64,000 bases of DNA from Ciceribacter thiooxidans (GCF_014126615.1 NZ_CP059896.1:2428501-2492500); one strand, 5' to 3'. Counted from the first letter of the stretch, positions 9,498 through 19,502 are shown. Numbers and translations: made by a program. The notes: generated from the letters alone by a model not told the origin.

Positions 9498-10148
9498 ATG
9501 TCCACGGCAGCCTATGTCTTCGACGCCTACGGCACCCTGTTCGACGTGCATGCCGCGGTGCGCCGCCATGCCGAGCGTGCCGGGCCGGACTACCAGATCT
9601 TCTCCGAAATGTGGCGGGCGAAGCAGCTCGAATATTCCTGGGTGCGCACGCTGATGGGCGCCTACCGCGATTTCTGGAGCCTGACGGAAGAGGCACTCGA
9701 CTACACCTTCGAGCGCTTTCCCGGCGTCGACCGGAAGCTCCGGGCCGACCTGCTCGCCGCCTACTGGACGCTCGACTGCTATCCGGAAGTGCCGGCGGTG
9801 CTGAAGGACATCAAGGCGCACGGCGCAAAGGTGGCGATCCTTTCCAACGGCTCGCCGCTGATGCTCGCCGCGGCGGTGAAGAACGCAGCCCTCGAAACGG
9901 TGATCGACGACGTCTTTTCCGTCGATGCGCTCGGGCTCTACAAGACCGCGCCCGCCGTCTACGAGATCGTCACCACCACCTACCGGCTCTATCCCGATGC
10001 GGTCTCCTTCCAGTCGTCGAACCGCTGGGATGCCGCCGGCGCCAAGAAGTTCGGCTTCCGCACCGTCTGGGTGAACCGCAGCCGGATGCCCGACGAGTAC
10101 CGGGATTTTCCGCCCGACCTCATCCTGCCCTCGCTCGAAAGTCTCTGA
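9498..10148 (+). CDS. Haloacid dehalogenase, type II
   Basis: A 216-residue HAD hydrolase of the L-2-haloacid dehalogenase class, which replaces the halogen of 2-haloacids with hydroxyl. The nucleophile is D9 in FDAYGTLFD. The loop LSNGS is at 115-119, lysine K149 is in LYKTAP, and the family-specific [10 protein letters not shown] segment starts at 173. GGGAGGAGG precedes the ATG. The next gene starts one base after this stop, so the two are probably co-transcribed. Confidence 0.87.
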   Translation: MSTAAYVFDAYGTLFDVHAAVRRHAERAGPDYQIFSEMWRAKQLEYSWVRTLMGAYRDFWSLTEEALDYTFERFPGVDRKLRADLLAAYWTLDCYPEVPAVLKDIKAHGAKVAILSNGSPLMLAAAVKNAALETVIDDVFSVDALGLYKTAPAVYEIVTTTYRLYPDAVSFQSSNRWDAAGAKKFGFRTVWVNRSRMPDEYRDFPPDLILPSLESL

Positions 10149-10149
10149 C

Positions 10150-10920
10150 ATGGCGTGGTCGGCGGAACTGTACCTGAAGTTCGAGGACGAGCGGACGCGG
10201 CCGGCACGCGACCTGCTTTCGCATGTGCCGCTTGCCGAGGCGAAGCGCGCCTACGACCTCGGCTGCGGACCGGGAAACTCGACCGCGCTCATCGTCGAGC
10301 GCTTCGGCGGCGACGCGGTCACCGGCCTCGACAGCGATGCCGACATGCTCACAAAGGCCCGCGCACGGCTGCCGGAGACATCCTTCGTCGCGGCCGATCT
10401 TTCCACCTGGGAGCCGCCGCACGACGTCGATCTCTTCTATGCCAATGCCGTGCTGCAATGGCTGCCGGGCCATCTGGCCCTGATGGAGCGGCTGATGGCG
10501 CATCTGGCGCCGGGCGGCGTGCTCGCCGTGCAGATGCCGGACAATCTCGACGAGCCCTCCCACCGCGCGATGGAGGCGACGGGCGCCGCCGGTCCCTGGC
10601 GCGCGCTCTTCGCCGGTGGGCGCATCCGCCGCACGGCGTTACCCCCGCCCGCCGCCTATTACGACCGGCTATCGTCCCATGCGCGCCGCGTCGACCTGTG
10701 GCACACGGACTATTATCATCCGATGGAAAGTGCCGAAGCGATCGTCGAATGGGTGAAGGGCACCGGGCTTCGCCCCTATCTCGACGCGGCCGGCGCGGAG
10801 CATCACGACGCCTTTCTTGCGGACTACACCGCCCGTATCGAGCGGGCCTATCCGCCGATGGCCGACGGCCGGCGGCTCCTGCGCTTTCCCCGGCTCTTCA
10901 TTGTTGCCGTGAAGGCGTGA
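10150..10920 (+). CDS. tam: Trans-aconitate 2-methyltransferase
   Basis: A 256-residue SAM-dependent methyltransferase that methylates trans-aconitate, an inhibitor formed from cis-aconitate. The SAM-binding [11 protein letters not shown] is at 35-45. The segments [11 protein letters not shown] and [12 protein letters not shown] are typical of Tam, and the length matches the family. It begins one base after the dehalogenase stop. Confidence 0.87.
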   Translation: MAWSAELYLKFEDERTRPARDLLSHVPLAEAKRAYDLGCGPGNSTALIVERFGGDAVTGLDSDADMLTKARARLPETSFVAADLSTWEPPHDVDLFYANAVLQWLPGHLALMERLMAHLAPGGVLAVQMPDNLDEPSHRAMEATGAAGPWRALFAGGRIRRTALPPPAAYYDRLSSHARRVDLWHTDYYHPMESAEAIVEWVKGTGLRPYLDAAGAEHHDAFLADYTARIERAYPPMADGRRLLRFPRLFIVAVKA

Positions 10921-11364
10921 GGGGGAGAATCCGGGCCGGGCGCCTCTTCTCCCCTCGGGGAGAAGTGCCGAGCGCATGCGAGGCGATGAGGGGGCTGCCC
11001 GGCACAACTTTTGCGCTTCGCGCCCCCCTCATCCGGCCCTGCGGGCCACCTTCTCCCCGCTGGGGAGAAGAGGGAGGCCGTTTCGTGCGCCGCTCAAAAT
11101 CCATATGCAATTTCCCTGCCGTGAAGGCTGAGGGGGATTCAGAACGCCGACAGGCCTGCAGTCGAGCTTTTCGACAATTGCGGCAGACACCCCCATCCGT
11201 CATGCCGGCCACCGAGCCGGCATCCAGTGCGATCAAGTCCTTGATCGCGAAAGGACTCTTTCACGGCGCAGACGCGCCGTTGCTGGCCCCCGGATCAGGT
11301 CCGGGGTGACGGAGGATGTGGAGCCGCATCAAAAAGACGAGCCTTTCAGCAACCGTGGAAGCCC
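10921..11364. other. Non-coding stretch with palindromic repeats
   Basis: This is 444 bases without a gene. It contains hairpins at about 10945-10965 (CTTCTCCCCTCGGGGAGAAG) and 11051-11069 (CTTCTCCCCGCTGGGGAGAAG-like). It also contains a CCGTCATGCCGG-type element at 11197-11313. The flanking genes converge, so a terminator role for the hairpins is possible. Confidence 0.7.
11197..11313. repeat. CCGTCATGCCGG-ended intergenic element, copy 2
   Basis: It starts CCGTCATGCCGG, has CCGGCATCCAG at 11217, and ends with CCCCGGATC, AGG, TCCGGGGTGACGG. The ends are roughly inverted. The middle differs from the other copies. Confidence 0.55.
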
Positions 11365-14163
11365 TCACGCCCGCTTGCGGTCGGGGACGCGGGCGGCGGC
11401 GAGGCGGATGTCTTCGCCCGGCTGCGGCTTGCCGAAATAGTAGCCCTGCCCTTCCTCGCAGCCCATGGCGGCGAGCATCTGCCATTCCGTCTCGCCCTCG
11501 ATGCCTTCGCAGACCACGCGCGCGCCGAAGCCGGCGGCGAGCGACTTGACGGCGCCGACGATCGTCAGGCTCGCCGGGTCGGTCGCAAGCCGGCGGACGA
11601 AGGACTGGTCGATCTTGATGAAATCGAGCGGGAAGCGGGCGAGATAGCCGAGCGAGGAATAGCCGGTGCCGAAGTCGTCGAGCGCGATCTTCACGCCAAG
11701 CGCGCGCAATGCGGCGAGCTGGGCGAGGATCTCGTCGGAAACGTCGAGGAAGGCCGATTCGGTAATTTCGAGGTGCAGGCGTTCGGGCGAAAGGCCGCTT
11801 TCGGAAAGCGCCTTCCGGACGACCGCCACCATATCCATGCGGGTGAACTGCAGCGGCGAGACGTTGACCGAGACGCTGAGCGCCTCCGGCCAGGTGATCG
11901 CCTGCCGGCAGGCTTCCTCGACCACGAAGGCGCCGAGTTCGCAGATGAAGCCGCTCGCCTCGGCGATCTCGATGAATTCGAAGGGCGGGACGACGCCGAA
12001 TTCCGGATGGCGCCAGCGCACCAGCGCCTCGGCCCCGGTGAGGCTGCCGCGGGCGAGCTCCACCTGCGGCTGGTAGAGGAGGAAGAACTGGCCGGCGGCG
12101 AGCGCGCCCTTCATCTCCGCCTCCAGCGCGCGGGCGCGAATCTGGCGGCGCGCCTCGTCGGAATCATGGAGGCTGTAGCCGGAGCCGACGCTCTTGCGGG
12201 CGTGGTCGAGTGCTGCTTCCGCCCCGGCGACGAGGCCGGCGGGATCGCGGCCTTCGCCCGAGACGCAGATGCCGATGCGGGCACCGATCTCGGCGACCGA
12301 AGGACCGAGCACGAAGGCGCGCGACAGAAGGCCGATCAGGTGCTCGGCGAATTCGGCCGGCGGCATGGCGAGCGCCGCAGACGGCACGGCGACGGAGAAG
12401 CCGTCGCCTTCGCTGCGGGCGACCAGCGCGCCGCGCGGCGCGTTCTCCTTAAGCCGCATCACCACCGCCTTCAGGAGATCGTCACCGGTCGAGCGGCCGA
12501 GGACCATGTTGATCGCCGCGAAACGGTGGAGGTTGATCGCAAAGACCGACCAGTCGTCGCAAGCAACCGCATCCATGCGGCGGACGAGCTCGTCGCGGCG
12601 AAGCGCGCCGGTCAGTTCGTCATACTGGGAGAGCGCCTTCAGCTTTTCCGCGTAGGCGCGCTTGGCGGTGACGTCGCGCACGGTCACGCAGGCGACGTAG
12701 GGAACATCGGCAGGGTCGGCGGCCTCCTCCGCGGTTTCGAGGAGCGAGATGGCGACATGACCCTCGAGATGGCGATGGCCTGCGGCTTCCCGCAATTCCA
12801 GTTCGAAGTCGACGGGGAGCGCCCCCGCCTCGCCCTTCTGCCGGCGCGCCCTTTCGAGTGCCGCCTGCATGGGAAGCGGCGCATTGGCCGAGAAATCGGA
12901 AACGAGCGCGCGATGAAGGCCGGGGCCGAAGATCGTCTCGGCGGACCGGCTGACTTCGACGAGGCGGCCTTGGTGGTCGAGGATGACGACACCGTCGACG
13001 CTGTCGTCGATGACACGACGGAGAAGCGTCTGCGAATTGCGGCTCTCGACCTGCGCCAGCGCGGCGAGCCAGTTGCCGATGTCGACATGCTCGATCAGGT
13101 AGAGCAGCAGGCCGGTCGCGAGCACGAGCTCAATGCCCGCGGACGGCAGGACGAGCGAATAGCGCTGCTGCAGGTAGAAGGCCGCGCCTTCGACCGCGGC
13201 CGCCGTCAGGCCGAGAAGTGGCAGCAAGAGCCAGCCGGAGAGCGGCCGGCCGGAACGGATCGACAGAACGAGGAGGCCGGCGATGGCGACCGCATAGGGC
13301 GTCGGATCGAGGGGGACCGGAACGCGATCCTGCAACAGCGTCTCGGCGCCGAGGATATGCAGCATCGGGCCGCCGAGCAGGCCGTAGACGGGCACGGCGA
13401 AGACGTCCTTCAGCTCGGCCGCATAGGCGCCGACGACGACCGAGCGACCGGCGAGCGCATCCGCCGGCACCCGGCCGGAAAGCAGATCGGAAACGGAAAA
13501 GACCGGAACGCTCGCCGGCGAGATCGAGAAATCGATGCCGAAGCTTGCCGCACTCGGTTCCGGTTCGCCGGCAAGCAGGGCTGCGACCGACTGCACCACC
13601 TGACCGTCGAGCGTCACGCCGAGAGGCAGATCGCGCACGACGCCGTCGGCATCGGCGGCAACATTGGCGGCGGCGAGCCAGGCATTCGCCTCGAAATCGG
13701 AAAGCGGACGGGAGACCACGGTCTCCGGCGTCTCGTCGGCGGCTGCGCGGTATTGCACGAAGGCGGGCAGCGCGACGCCGCCGCCGGCATCGGCGAGCGC
13801 CTTTGTGAGCCGGGCGTCGGCCGCAGCGGTGGAGCGGGTGCTGAAATCGATGTCGAGGAAGATATCGGCGGCGCCGGCCGCGACCAGCCGGTCGATGACT
13901 TGCGCATGAACATCGCGCGGCCAGGGCCAGACGCCGATTTGATCGAGGCTCGCCTTGTCGATGGCGACGAAGACGAACTTGCCGCCCGCCGCGCGCGGCG
14001 CCGCGGCGGCACGCCATTCATTCAGGAAGAGATCGACGCCCTTCAGGACGCCGAGCGGGGGCAGCGCCAACGGCATGACGAGGAGAAGGAGCGCGGTGAG
14101 CACGCTGTAGGTGCCCGCCCGTCCCAGTCTCCGTGTCAGCCTGCGCAGTGCCCCCATGACCAT
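11365..14163 (-). CDS. CHASE2-PAS-GGDEF-EAL cyclic-di-GMP protein with degenerate GGDEF
   Basis: A 932-residue membrane protein. It has one N-terminal membrane segment (about 18-38), an extracytoplasmic CHASE2 sensor (about 40-300), two or three membrane segments (about 305-380), a PAS-like region (about 395-500), GGDEF (about 515-670) and EAL (about 685-925). The GGDEF signature reads EGDGF, so cyclase activity is unlikely. The EAL signature (GAEALVRW), EITES, DDFGTGYSS and KIDQSF are intact, so it is probably a c-di-GMP phosphodiesterase. Its ATG overlaps the FecR stop (TGATG), indicating translational coupling. Confidence 0.85.
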   Translation of the reverse strand: MVMGALRRLTRRLGRAGTYSVLTALLLLVMPLALPPLGVLKGVDLFLNEWRAAAAPRAAGGKFVFVAIDKASLDQIGVWPWPRDVHAQVIDRLVAAGAADIFLDIDFSTRSTAAADARLTKALADAGGGVALPAFVQYRAAADETPETVVSRPLSDFEANAWLAAANVAADADGVVRDLPLGVTLDGQVVQSVAALLAGEPEPSAASFGIDFSISPASVPVFSVSDLLSGRVPADALAGRSVVVGAYAAELKDVFAVPVYGLLGGPMLHILGAETLLQDRVPVPLDPTPYAVAIAGLLVLSIRSGRPLSGWLLLPLLGLTAAAVEGAAFYLQQRYSLVLPSAGIELVLATGLLLYLIEHVDIGNWLAALAQVESRNSQTLLRRVIDDSVDGVVILDHQGRLVEVSRSAETIFGPGLHRALVSDFSANAPLPMQAALERARRQKGEAGALPVDFELELREAAGHRHLEGHVAISLLETAEEAADPADVPYVACVTVRDVTAKRAYAEKLKALSQYDELTGALRRDELVRRMDAVACDDWSVFAINLHRFAAINMVLGRSTGDDLLKAVVMRLKENAPRGALVARSEGDGFSVAVPSAALAMPPAEFAEHLIGLLSRAFVLGPSVAEIGARIGICVSGEGRDPAGLVAGAEAALDHARKSVGSGYSLHDSDEARRQIRARALEAEMKGALAAGQFFLLYQPQVELARGSLTGAEALVRWRHPEFGVVPPFEFIEIAEASGFICELGAFVVEEACRQAITWPEALSVSVNVSPLQFTRMDMVAVVRKALSESGLSPERLHLEITESAFLDVSDEILAQLAALRALGVKIALDDFGTGYSSLGYLARFPLDFIKIDQSFVRRLATDPASLTIVGAVKSLAAGFGARVVCEGIEGETEWQMLAAMGCEEGQGYYFGKPQPGEDIRLAAARVPDRKRA

Positions 14164-15140
14164 CAGCCGCGTTTCGGGGGCTTCTTGCCGTGGCCGCCGT
14201 GACCATGGTCATCGTCGCCACCCTTGTTGCCGTGGTCATCGTGGCCGCCGCCGTGACCGCCACCATTGCCACCGCCCTTGCCACCGCCGTTTCCGCCATT
14301 GCCGTTGCCACCGGCATTCCCGTTGCCGTTACCGTTGCCGCCGGAACCGCCCTTGCCGGAACTGCCCTTGCCGGAATTGCCGCCCGAGCCGTTGCCCGAA
14401 TTGCCGTTGCCGGTCGTCGTCGCAGTCTCGCCGCTGGCGGTACTGCCGGTATTGCCGGTGTTTTCGGCCTTGTTCGTCTTCTCGGCGGCCGCCGCGATGG
14501 CGGCCGGGCTCTTCGGCCCGAGGACGGCGACCCTGGCCGCCTTCGGCGCCGCGGAAACGACGGCGTATTTCGGTCCAACGCCCTGCACCCGCATAGCCCG
14601 GCGGCTCTTCGGATCGACGGTGACGCTCTGGCCCGGGCTCACATGGGTCTGCTCGCCGCGGGCGAAGCCGGTGACCTCGACGAGGCCGCGCTCGACGCCG
14701 ACCGAGGCCTTGGTGCGATCGACCTTGACCTCGAACTTCGTGCCCTTGACGACGGCCGCGAGGAACGGCGTCTGCACCGAGGTATGCGGCTTGTTGCGCG
14801 TCTCGATGTCGAAGAGCATCGACCCGTATTGCTGGGCGACCTCGGTCTTGCGGACGAAGAAGCCCGATGTGGTGATCGAGGCCAGACTGTTCGGCTGGAA
14901 GGTGATGCTCTCCTTGTTGCGGGTGAGGACCAGCCGCCCGCGCGCGCCGGTGACGACCAGCGCCTTGTTCGGGATCGTCGTGCCCACCGTGACGGCGGTC
15001 CAGCTCTTGTTGTCGAGCGTATACTGCACCGGCTGGCTCACCTTGGCGGCGACCCACTCGGCGGCACTGACGGCACCCGCGGACACGAGAAGAAGAAGCA
15101 AAACGGAAAGAAATCTGGCCGAAAGAGACATATACATCAC
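14163..15140 (-). CDS. FecR-domain exported protein with Gly/Asn/His-rich tail
   Basis: 325 residues. A signal peptide (about 1-27, ending AGAVSAA) is followed by a FecR domain at about 60-170 (RGRLVLTRNKESITFQPNS ... TPFLAAVVKGTKFEV). The last 90 residues are low-complexity Gly, Asn and Ser, ending in HGGGHDDHGNKGG-like His/Asp repeats and a basic end. It is therefore probably periplasmic. It is coupled by stop/start overlap to the CHASE2 protein; FecR and CHASE2 proteins often pair as envelope sensors. The His/Asp tail could bind metal, but this is inference only. Confidence 0.8.
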   Translation of the reverse strand: MMYMSLSARFLSVLLLLLVSAGAVSAAEWVAAKVSQPVQYTLDNKSWTAVTVGTTIPNKALVVTGARGRLVLTRNKESITFQPNSLASITTSGFFVRKTEVAQQYGSMLFDIETRNKPHTSVQTPFLAAVVKGTKFEVKVDRTKASVGVERGLVEVTGFARGEQTHVSPGQSVTVDPKSRRAMRVQGVGPKYAVVSAAPKAARVAVLGPKSPAAIAAAAEKTNKAENTGNTGSTASGETATTTGNGNSGNGSGGNSGKGSSGKGGSGGNGNGNGNAGGNGNGGNGGGKGGGNGGGHGGGHDDHGNKGGDDDHGHGGHGKKPPKRG

Positions 15141-15346
15141 TCCAATCTCACAGGCATTGGAGGTAAAGCCCCTTAATCTTAAGTGAAGACAAGCGCTCTT
15201 CGGCCGTCCTGCTTAAAACGGCGTAAACGGAACCTTTCGCATTGTCGCGAAGTCTCAACCCTGACGGGCGGCGGCCTTGATCCGGCGGTTGAAAACCGCG
15301 ACGATCGCCCCTTGCCGCTCGATGCCGCAATACAACGGAGAAGCCC

Positions 15347-16171
15347 ATGCAGATCGTTTCCGCCAACGGCGCCGCCATTCCCGCCCTCGGCTTCGGCACC
15401 TTCCGGATGCCCGGACCCGACGTGATCCGCATCCTGCCGCTCGCGCTCAAGACCGGCTTCCGCCATGTCGACACCGCGCAGATCTACGGCAACGAGGCGG
15501 AAGTGGGCGACGTGATCGCCACCTCCGGCATTCCCCGCGAGGAGATATTCCTCACCACCAAGGTCTGGGTGGACCGCTTCGCGCGCAAGGATTTCCTGCC
15601 CTCCGTCGACGAGAGTCTCAAGAAGCTCCGGACCGACTATGTCGACCTCCTGCTCCTGCACTGGCCGAAGAGCCCGGTGCCGCTCGCCGAGCAGATCGGC
15701 TGCCTGAACGAGGTGGTGAAGGCCGGCAAGGTGCGCCATATCGGGGTCAGCAACTACAATTGCGCGCTGATGGGCGAGGCGGTGGCGCTCTCCGAGGCAC
15801 CGATCGTCACCAACCAGGTGGAATACCACCCCTATCTCGACCAGACCGAGGTCATCGCCGCCGCCCGCTCCTACGGCATGGCGATCACCGCCTATTACGC
15901 GATGGCCGACGGGCGCGTGCCGAAGGAGCCGCTCCTGCAGGACATCGGCGCCCGCCACGGCAAGACGGCGGCGCAGGTGGCGCTGCGCTGGCTGGTGCAG
16001 CAGCAGGGCGTGGTGGCACTCACCAAGACGGCGACGGAAAGCCGGATCGCCGAAAACTTCGCCGTCTTCGACTTCCACCTCGACGCGCAGGAGATGGACG
16101 CGATCTCCGCGCTCGCCCGTCCCGACGGGAGGATCGTCAATCCGGCGCATCTGGCGCCCGAGTGGGATTGA
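15347..16171 (+). CDS. Aldo/keto reductase (2,5-diketo-D-gluconate reductase-like)
   Basis: A 274-residue NADPH-dependent reductase. The catalytic tetrad is visible: D42 and Y47 (DTAQIYGNE), K72 (TTKVW) and H105 (LLLHWPK). The length and the segment HIGVSNYNCALM fit the DkgA/DkgB group. It reduces aldehydes or ketosugars; the physiological substrate is not evident. It is the last native-looking gene before the AT-richer islet starting at about 16.2 kb. Confidence 0.87.
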   Translation: MQIVSANGAAIPALGFGTFRMPGPDVIRILPLALKTGFRHVDTAQIYGNEAEVGDVIATSGIPREEIFLTTKVWVDRFARKDFLPSVDESLKKLRTDYVDLLLLHWPKSPVPLAEQIGCLNEVVKAGKVRHIGVSNYNCALMGEAVALSEAPIVTNQVEYHPYLDQTEVIAAARSYGMAITAYYAMADGRVPKEPLLQDIGARHGKTAAQVALRWLVQQQGVVALTKTATESRIAENFAVFDFHLDAQEMDAISALARPDGRIVNPAHLAPEWD

Positions 16172-16335
16172 TGGGGGCTTGATCGGATGGGGTGTGTGCA
16201 AGTTCGATTAGGTGCCATTGCCATTAGTAGGGGACGCTCTAAACGCACCACTACTCGAATGTAGTCTTTCAAAAGCGCGGATGCTACACAGATCAAGGGC
16301 AGTCCTCCCCAACAGGTTGCGGTCTTGAACAAGAA

Positions 16336-17181
16336 TTGGCTGGGTTGAACGTGAGGGTACAACGAGAGACAGAGAGGGTTTCGCAAGTCACACCGACATC
16401 GCAGGGCGATATCGTGAGATTCGAGTGGCCAGATGGTGAGACTGGCCCAGATCTGGGTGTGATCATTAACGCCGATTGCGATTTGATGCACGGAAAGACC
16501 GATGGCGTTATCGCACTCCTTCCCATCTATTCGTTCTACGACTATCTTCGCTTCTTCTGGGCGCCTAGCTACATGCACGAAGTCATTGCGGCTAGCACGC
16601 AGGCCATTCTCAAGCTCGCAAATGACGACGACGCCACGGCATTGCACGATTGGCTGACCACAGCCGGGGTTGAGAAGGTGAGTTCGTCAATCGCGATGCA
16701 TAATGGGCTTAAGAAAGGCCAAGTGGAGCAGCTAGGTCGAGAACTGAAGCGGCTGGCGGTTTGCCTGGATGCTGGGCAGGATGCCATCATGCGCTTTCAG
16801 CAGTTGTGCCACGCAGCCGCTGACCCGGCTGGCTATGCGCGTACTCAGATTAGCAGCGCCAAAAAGGCGATGGGAGAAGGGCACTTCTTCATCAGCGATC
16901 TTATTGACGAGCAGTCGGTTGGCTTCGTCATTCGTATGCGTCGCATATATACAGTGCCGGAGCACAACTATTTCACAGCTACCAGCGAACAGATGTCTAA
17001 AAGCCAAGGGACTAGGGTGACTGCCGTGCGCGTTGCCAAGCTGACAGAATTGTATCGCGTCAAAGTCCTTCAACTATTCTCGCAACAATATTCTCGAATT
17101 GGCCTTCCTGACGATGTGACCGCGCTAAGTTCATTAGCCATAGATGATATTGTTGCGAAATTTTCGGGAGAACATAAGTGA
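16336..17181 (+). CDS. Unknown protein, first gene of helicase islet
   Basis: About 281 residues; I do not recognise a named family. Near the N-terminus GDIVRFEW looks like a small beta-barrel strand, followed by GVIINADCDLMHG with an NADCDL motif at 45-50. A central helical stretch leads to YRVKVLQLFSQQYSRIGLPD near the C-terminus. The start is uncertain: TTG 16336, TTG 16345 and GTG 16351 are all possible and none has a good ribosome site. Base composition is visibly more AT-rich than the flanks. The gene overlaps the helicase gene by 4 bases, so the two products probably work together. No enzymatic motif can be named. Confidence 0.7.
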   Translation: MAGLNVRVQRETERVSQVTPTSQGDIVRFEWPDGETGPDLGVIINADCDLMHGKTDGVIALLPIYSFYDYLRFFWAPSYMHEVIAASTQAILKLANDDDATALHDWLTTAGVEKVSSSIAMHNGLKKGQVEQLGRELKRLAVCLDAGQDAIMRFQQLCHAAADPAGYARTQISSAKKAMGEGHFFISDLIDEQSVGFVIRMRRIYTVPEHNYFTATSEQMSKSQGTRVTAVRVAKLTELYRVKVLQLFSQQYSRIGLPDDVTALSSLAIDDIVAKFSGEHK

Positions 17182-19442
17182 AGGCAATCGTCTTAACTCC
17201 GAAGACTTTGTTTAGATTAAACCAATTTTCAATATCAGACGAATGGTTCAATCATTTTGGACTTCCGGAACATGAGAACAACATAAAACGCGTTGTCGTC
17301 GGCAATATTGTTTATTTTCTTGAGCGCGAACTTGAGAGTGACGATTGCCCTGTAATAGTCATAAACCTTGGCGCTGAGGGCGTATTCTCTGACGCTCCAT
17401 CACGCGCGGCGACACTTGAACGGATTATTACTACAGCCAGATCAATATATACTGACAGCGTCAGCATCCCGACTAGCTGGAGAAAACATCACGAAGGTAG
17501 CTTTCTCTCTATACAAGCAACCCCGCGCAATTATGGCTGGCGAGCTAGACTCCACTTCAACATAAGGCCGAGGGGCTCCAAGGATCTGTTCGCCTTCTCC
17601 CGACTAGACGACACTGTCGCCTTTTCAAATCTTGATTTGCACCTCGATATTTACGACGCGGCGAAGGCGGATCTGGCGCAGGCCGTCCTCACGGCGCATG
17701 AGCCTACTCCGATGGAATCGCGAGCGGGAATAACGCTGAGTCAGCGCCTCCCTCAGGGCTTTATACAGGGAGCGACTCTTGATCAATGGTACACGTCTAA
17801 GTTGACAGTTGAGCAACGACAATTCGTGGACAAACCTCATGATGGGCCTGTTCGTCTGAGGGGTTCCGCCGGCACCGGTAAGACCCTGTCTTTGGTCATC
17901 AAGTTCTTGCGCGACGCGATCGCGGCCGAATCAGATCATCGCCCGATGAAGTTTGGCTTTCTGACCCATAGCTTCGCCTCAGTAGATCTAGTCAACTCTA
18001 TCGGTGAGAGCCTAGATACGACCGGGTTGTTCTATGCATCAGGCAAGAACGTGAAGCTGGAAGTGCGCACACTCTATGATCTCGCGCACAAGCATCTAAA
18101 CTTTGAATTGGACCAACTTATTCCTCTCTCCTTGGATGGGCGCGAGGGCAGACGGCTGCAATCCGAGCTTATTGAAACGGTTCTAAGGGAGCTCGCCAAT
18201 TCGAATATTGCGGGGGCCCAGTTCCAGGACGTATCGCCGGACATCAAACAGCGATGGAGCGCAGCGGCCTCGGGAGGCGACAAGCGGCTGATTGCCGAGG
18301 TGATGAACGAGTTCGCAAGTGTGCTTGATGCTGAAGGTGTTCGTTCCGGAGAGGAAAAAGGGGAACGATACGCCAAAGGCACCGCTCCTCGCCCGGCGTG
18401 GCTTATGCAGCTTCATACGGAAGCGGACCGCCGTTTCGTTCTCGAAATCCATCGACGCTACCGCAAGCACCTCGGCGAGATGAATACGCTAAGTGTTGAT
18501 CAGATGATCGGCGACTTCAACTCCTTTCTGGACTCTAATCGGTGGGACCGCATCCGGAGCCGTGATGGTTACGACGTCCTGTTCGTTGATGAACTCCATC
18601 TGTTCACTTCAGTGGAAAGGCAGATCCTACACAAACTCATCAAGCGAAATGTCGAAGAGGATGGACGCCCGAAGCGCCCGGCAATCTTTATGGCCTACGA
18701 TCTCAAACAGAGTCCGAGGGACACCTTCGCGACCTATGGCGACGGAGATCAGAATTTGTTTAGCGCCTCCACAGGACTGCAGGGCTCCGAGCTTGTGAAA
18801 TTGGAGCGCATTTTTAGGTACACACCGCAGATCGCCGAGTTTCTCGCTGATCTCGATGCAACCTTCCCAGCGATAGACATTCCCGGCGAGTGGGACGCCT
18901 ATTCCGGTAAAGCGGAGCTAGAGAGTGGAAGCGTCCCTGATTTGACCGTTTTTCCAGACGAGGTCAGTCTGTTCAGCACAGTCTTCAATGATGCGCATAA
19001 GGTTGCTCGTTCAATCCATGGGGGAGGCCGACGGGTCGCTGTACTATGTGCCGGCGACGATCAATTCGATACGTATCTCATCGCAGCGAGTGGACAGTTT
19101 CCAGGCAAATACTTGCCTATTACCAGCCGCGAGCCGTCTTCAGAGCTTCGCCACGCCGGCAAACGCTTTATCTTCAGCATGCCGGAATACGTCGCTGGAT
19201 TACAGTTCGATACCGTTTTTCTGATACATGTCGACGCCAGTGAGGCTACGCTCGATGCCGGAGATGGGATACGACGCCGCTTCATCTCGAATATCTATCT
19301 AGGCTCTAGTAGGGCTGAGAAGACTTTGCGAATCAGCGCATGCATGTCCCGAGGCGGCAAGTCGGATATTCTCGATATGGCGCTCGACAGGAAGAGCCTA
19401 ATTGAGACAGCGCCTCCACCCGGAAAAAAGCGCCGACTATAA
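17178..19442 (+). CDS. UvrD/Rep-like SF1 helicase with novel N-terminal domain
   Basis: 754 residues. Residues 1 to about 205 match nothing I know. The SF1A core then begins with LTVEQRQFVD (Q motif). Walker A GSAGTGKT is at 229-236, Walker B LFVDELHLF has D471-E472, and YDLKQS and LERIFRYTPQ follow as motifs III and IV. Near the C-terminus, ISNIYLGSSRAEKTLR resembles motif VI. The GTG start is preceded by GGGAG at 7 bases and overlaps the upstream stop (GTGA). AT-rich codon choices suggest recent transfer. A nucleic-acid motor in a two-gene islet fits a defence role, but that is inference. Confidence 0.8.
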   Translation: MKAIVLTPKTLFRLNQFSISDEWFNHFGLPEHENNIKRVVVGNIVYFLERELESDDCPVIVINLGAEGVFSDAPSRAATLERIITTARSIYTDSVSIPTSWRKHHEGSFLSIQATPRNYGWRARLHFNIRPRGSKDLFAFSRLDDTVAFSNLDLHLDIYDAAKADLAQAVLTAHEPTPMESRAGITLSQRLPQGFIQGATLDQWYTSKLTVEQRQFVDKPHDGPVRLRGSAGTGKTLSLVIKFLRDAIAAESDHRPMKFGFLTHSFASVDLVNSIGESLDTTGLFYASGKNVKLEVRTLYDLAHKHLNFELDQLIPLSLDGREGRRLQSELIETVLRELANSNIAGAQFQDVSPDIKQRWSAAASGGDKRLIAEVMNEFASVLDAEGVRSGEEKGERYAKGTAPRPAWLMQLHTEADRRFVLEIHRRYRKHLGEMNTLSVDQMIGDFNSFLDSNRWDRIRSRDGYDVLFVDELHLFTSVERQILHKLIKRNVEEDGRPKRPAIFMAYDLKQSPRDTFATYGDGDQNLFSASTGLQGSELVKLERIFRYTPQIAEFLADLDATFPAIDIPGEWDAYSGKAELESGSVPDLTVFPDEVSLFSTVFNDAHKVARSIHGGGRRVAVLCAGDDQFDTYLIAASGQFPGKYLPITSREPSSELRHAGKRFIFSMPEYVAGLQFDTVFLIHVDASEATLDAGDGIRRRFISNIYLGSSRAEKTLRISACMSRGGKSDILDMALDRKSLIETAPPPGKKRRL

Positions 19443-19502
19443 CAATATGGGCGGAAATTCCTCTCAAGGAGTTCTGGGCATCTGTTATCCACCCCCACCA
19501 AC

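Noticed and set aside
11773..14202. 809-codon plus-strand open frame opposite the CHASE2 protein
   Set aside because: Low-complexity Arg/Gly/Glu composition and complete overlap with an intact GGDEF-EAL gene; a shadow frame.
15895..16647. Minus-strand open frame of 250 codons over the islet's left edge
   Set aside because: Overlaps the aldo/keto reductase end and the unknown islet gene; no ribosome site or domain.
17178..19442. Gabija (GajA/GajB) system
   Set aside because: The partner is not an OLD-type nuclease and the helicase has an extra N-terminal domain and a larger size than GajB.
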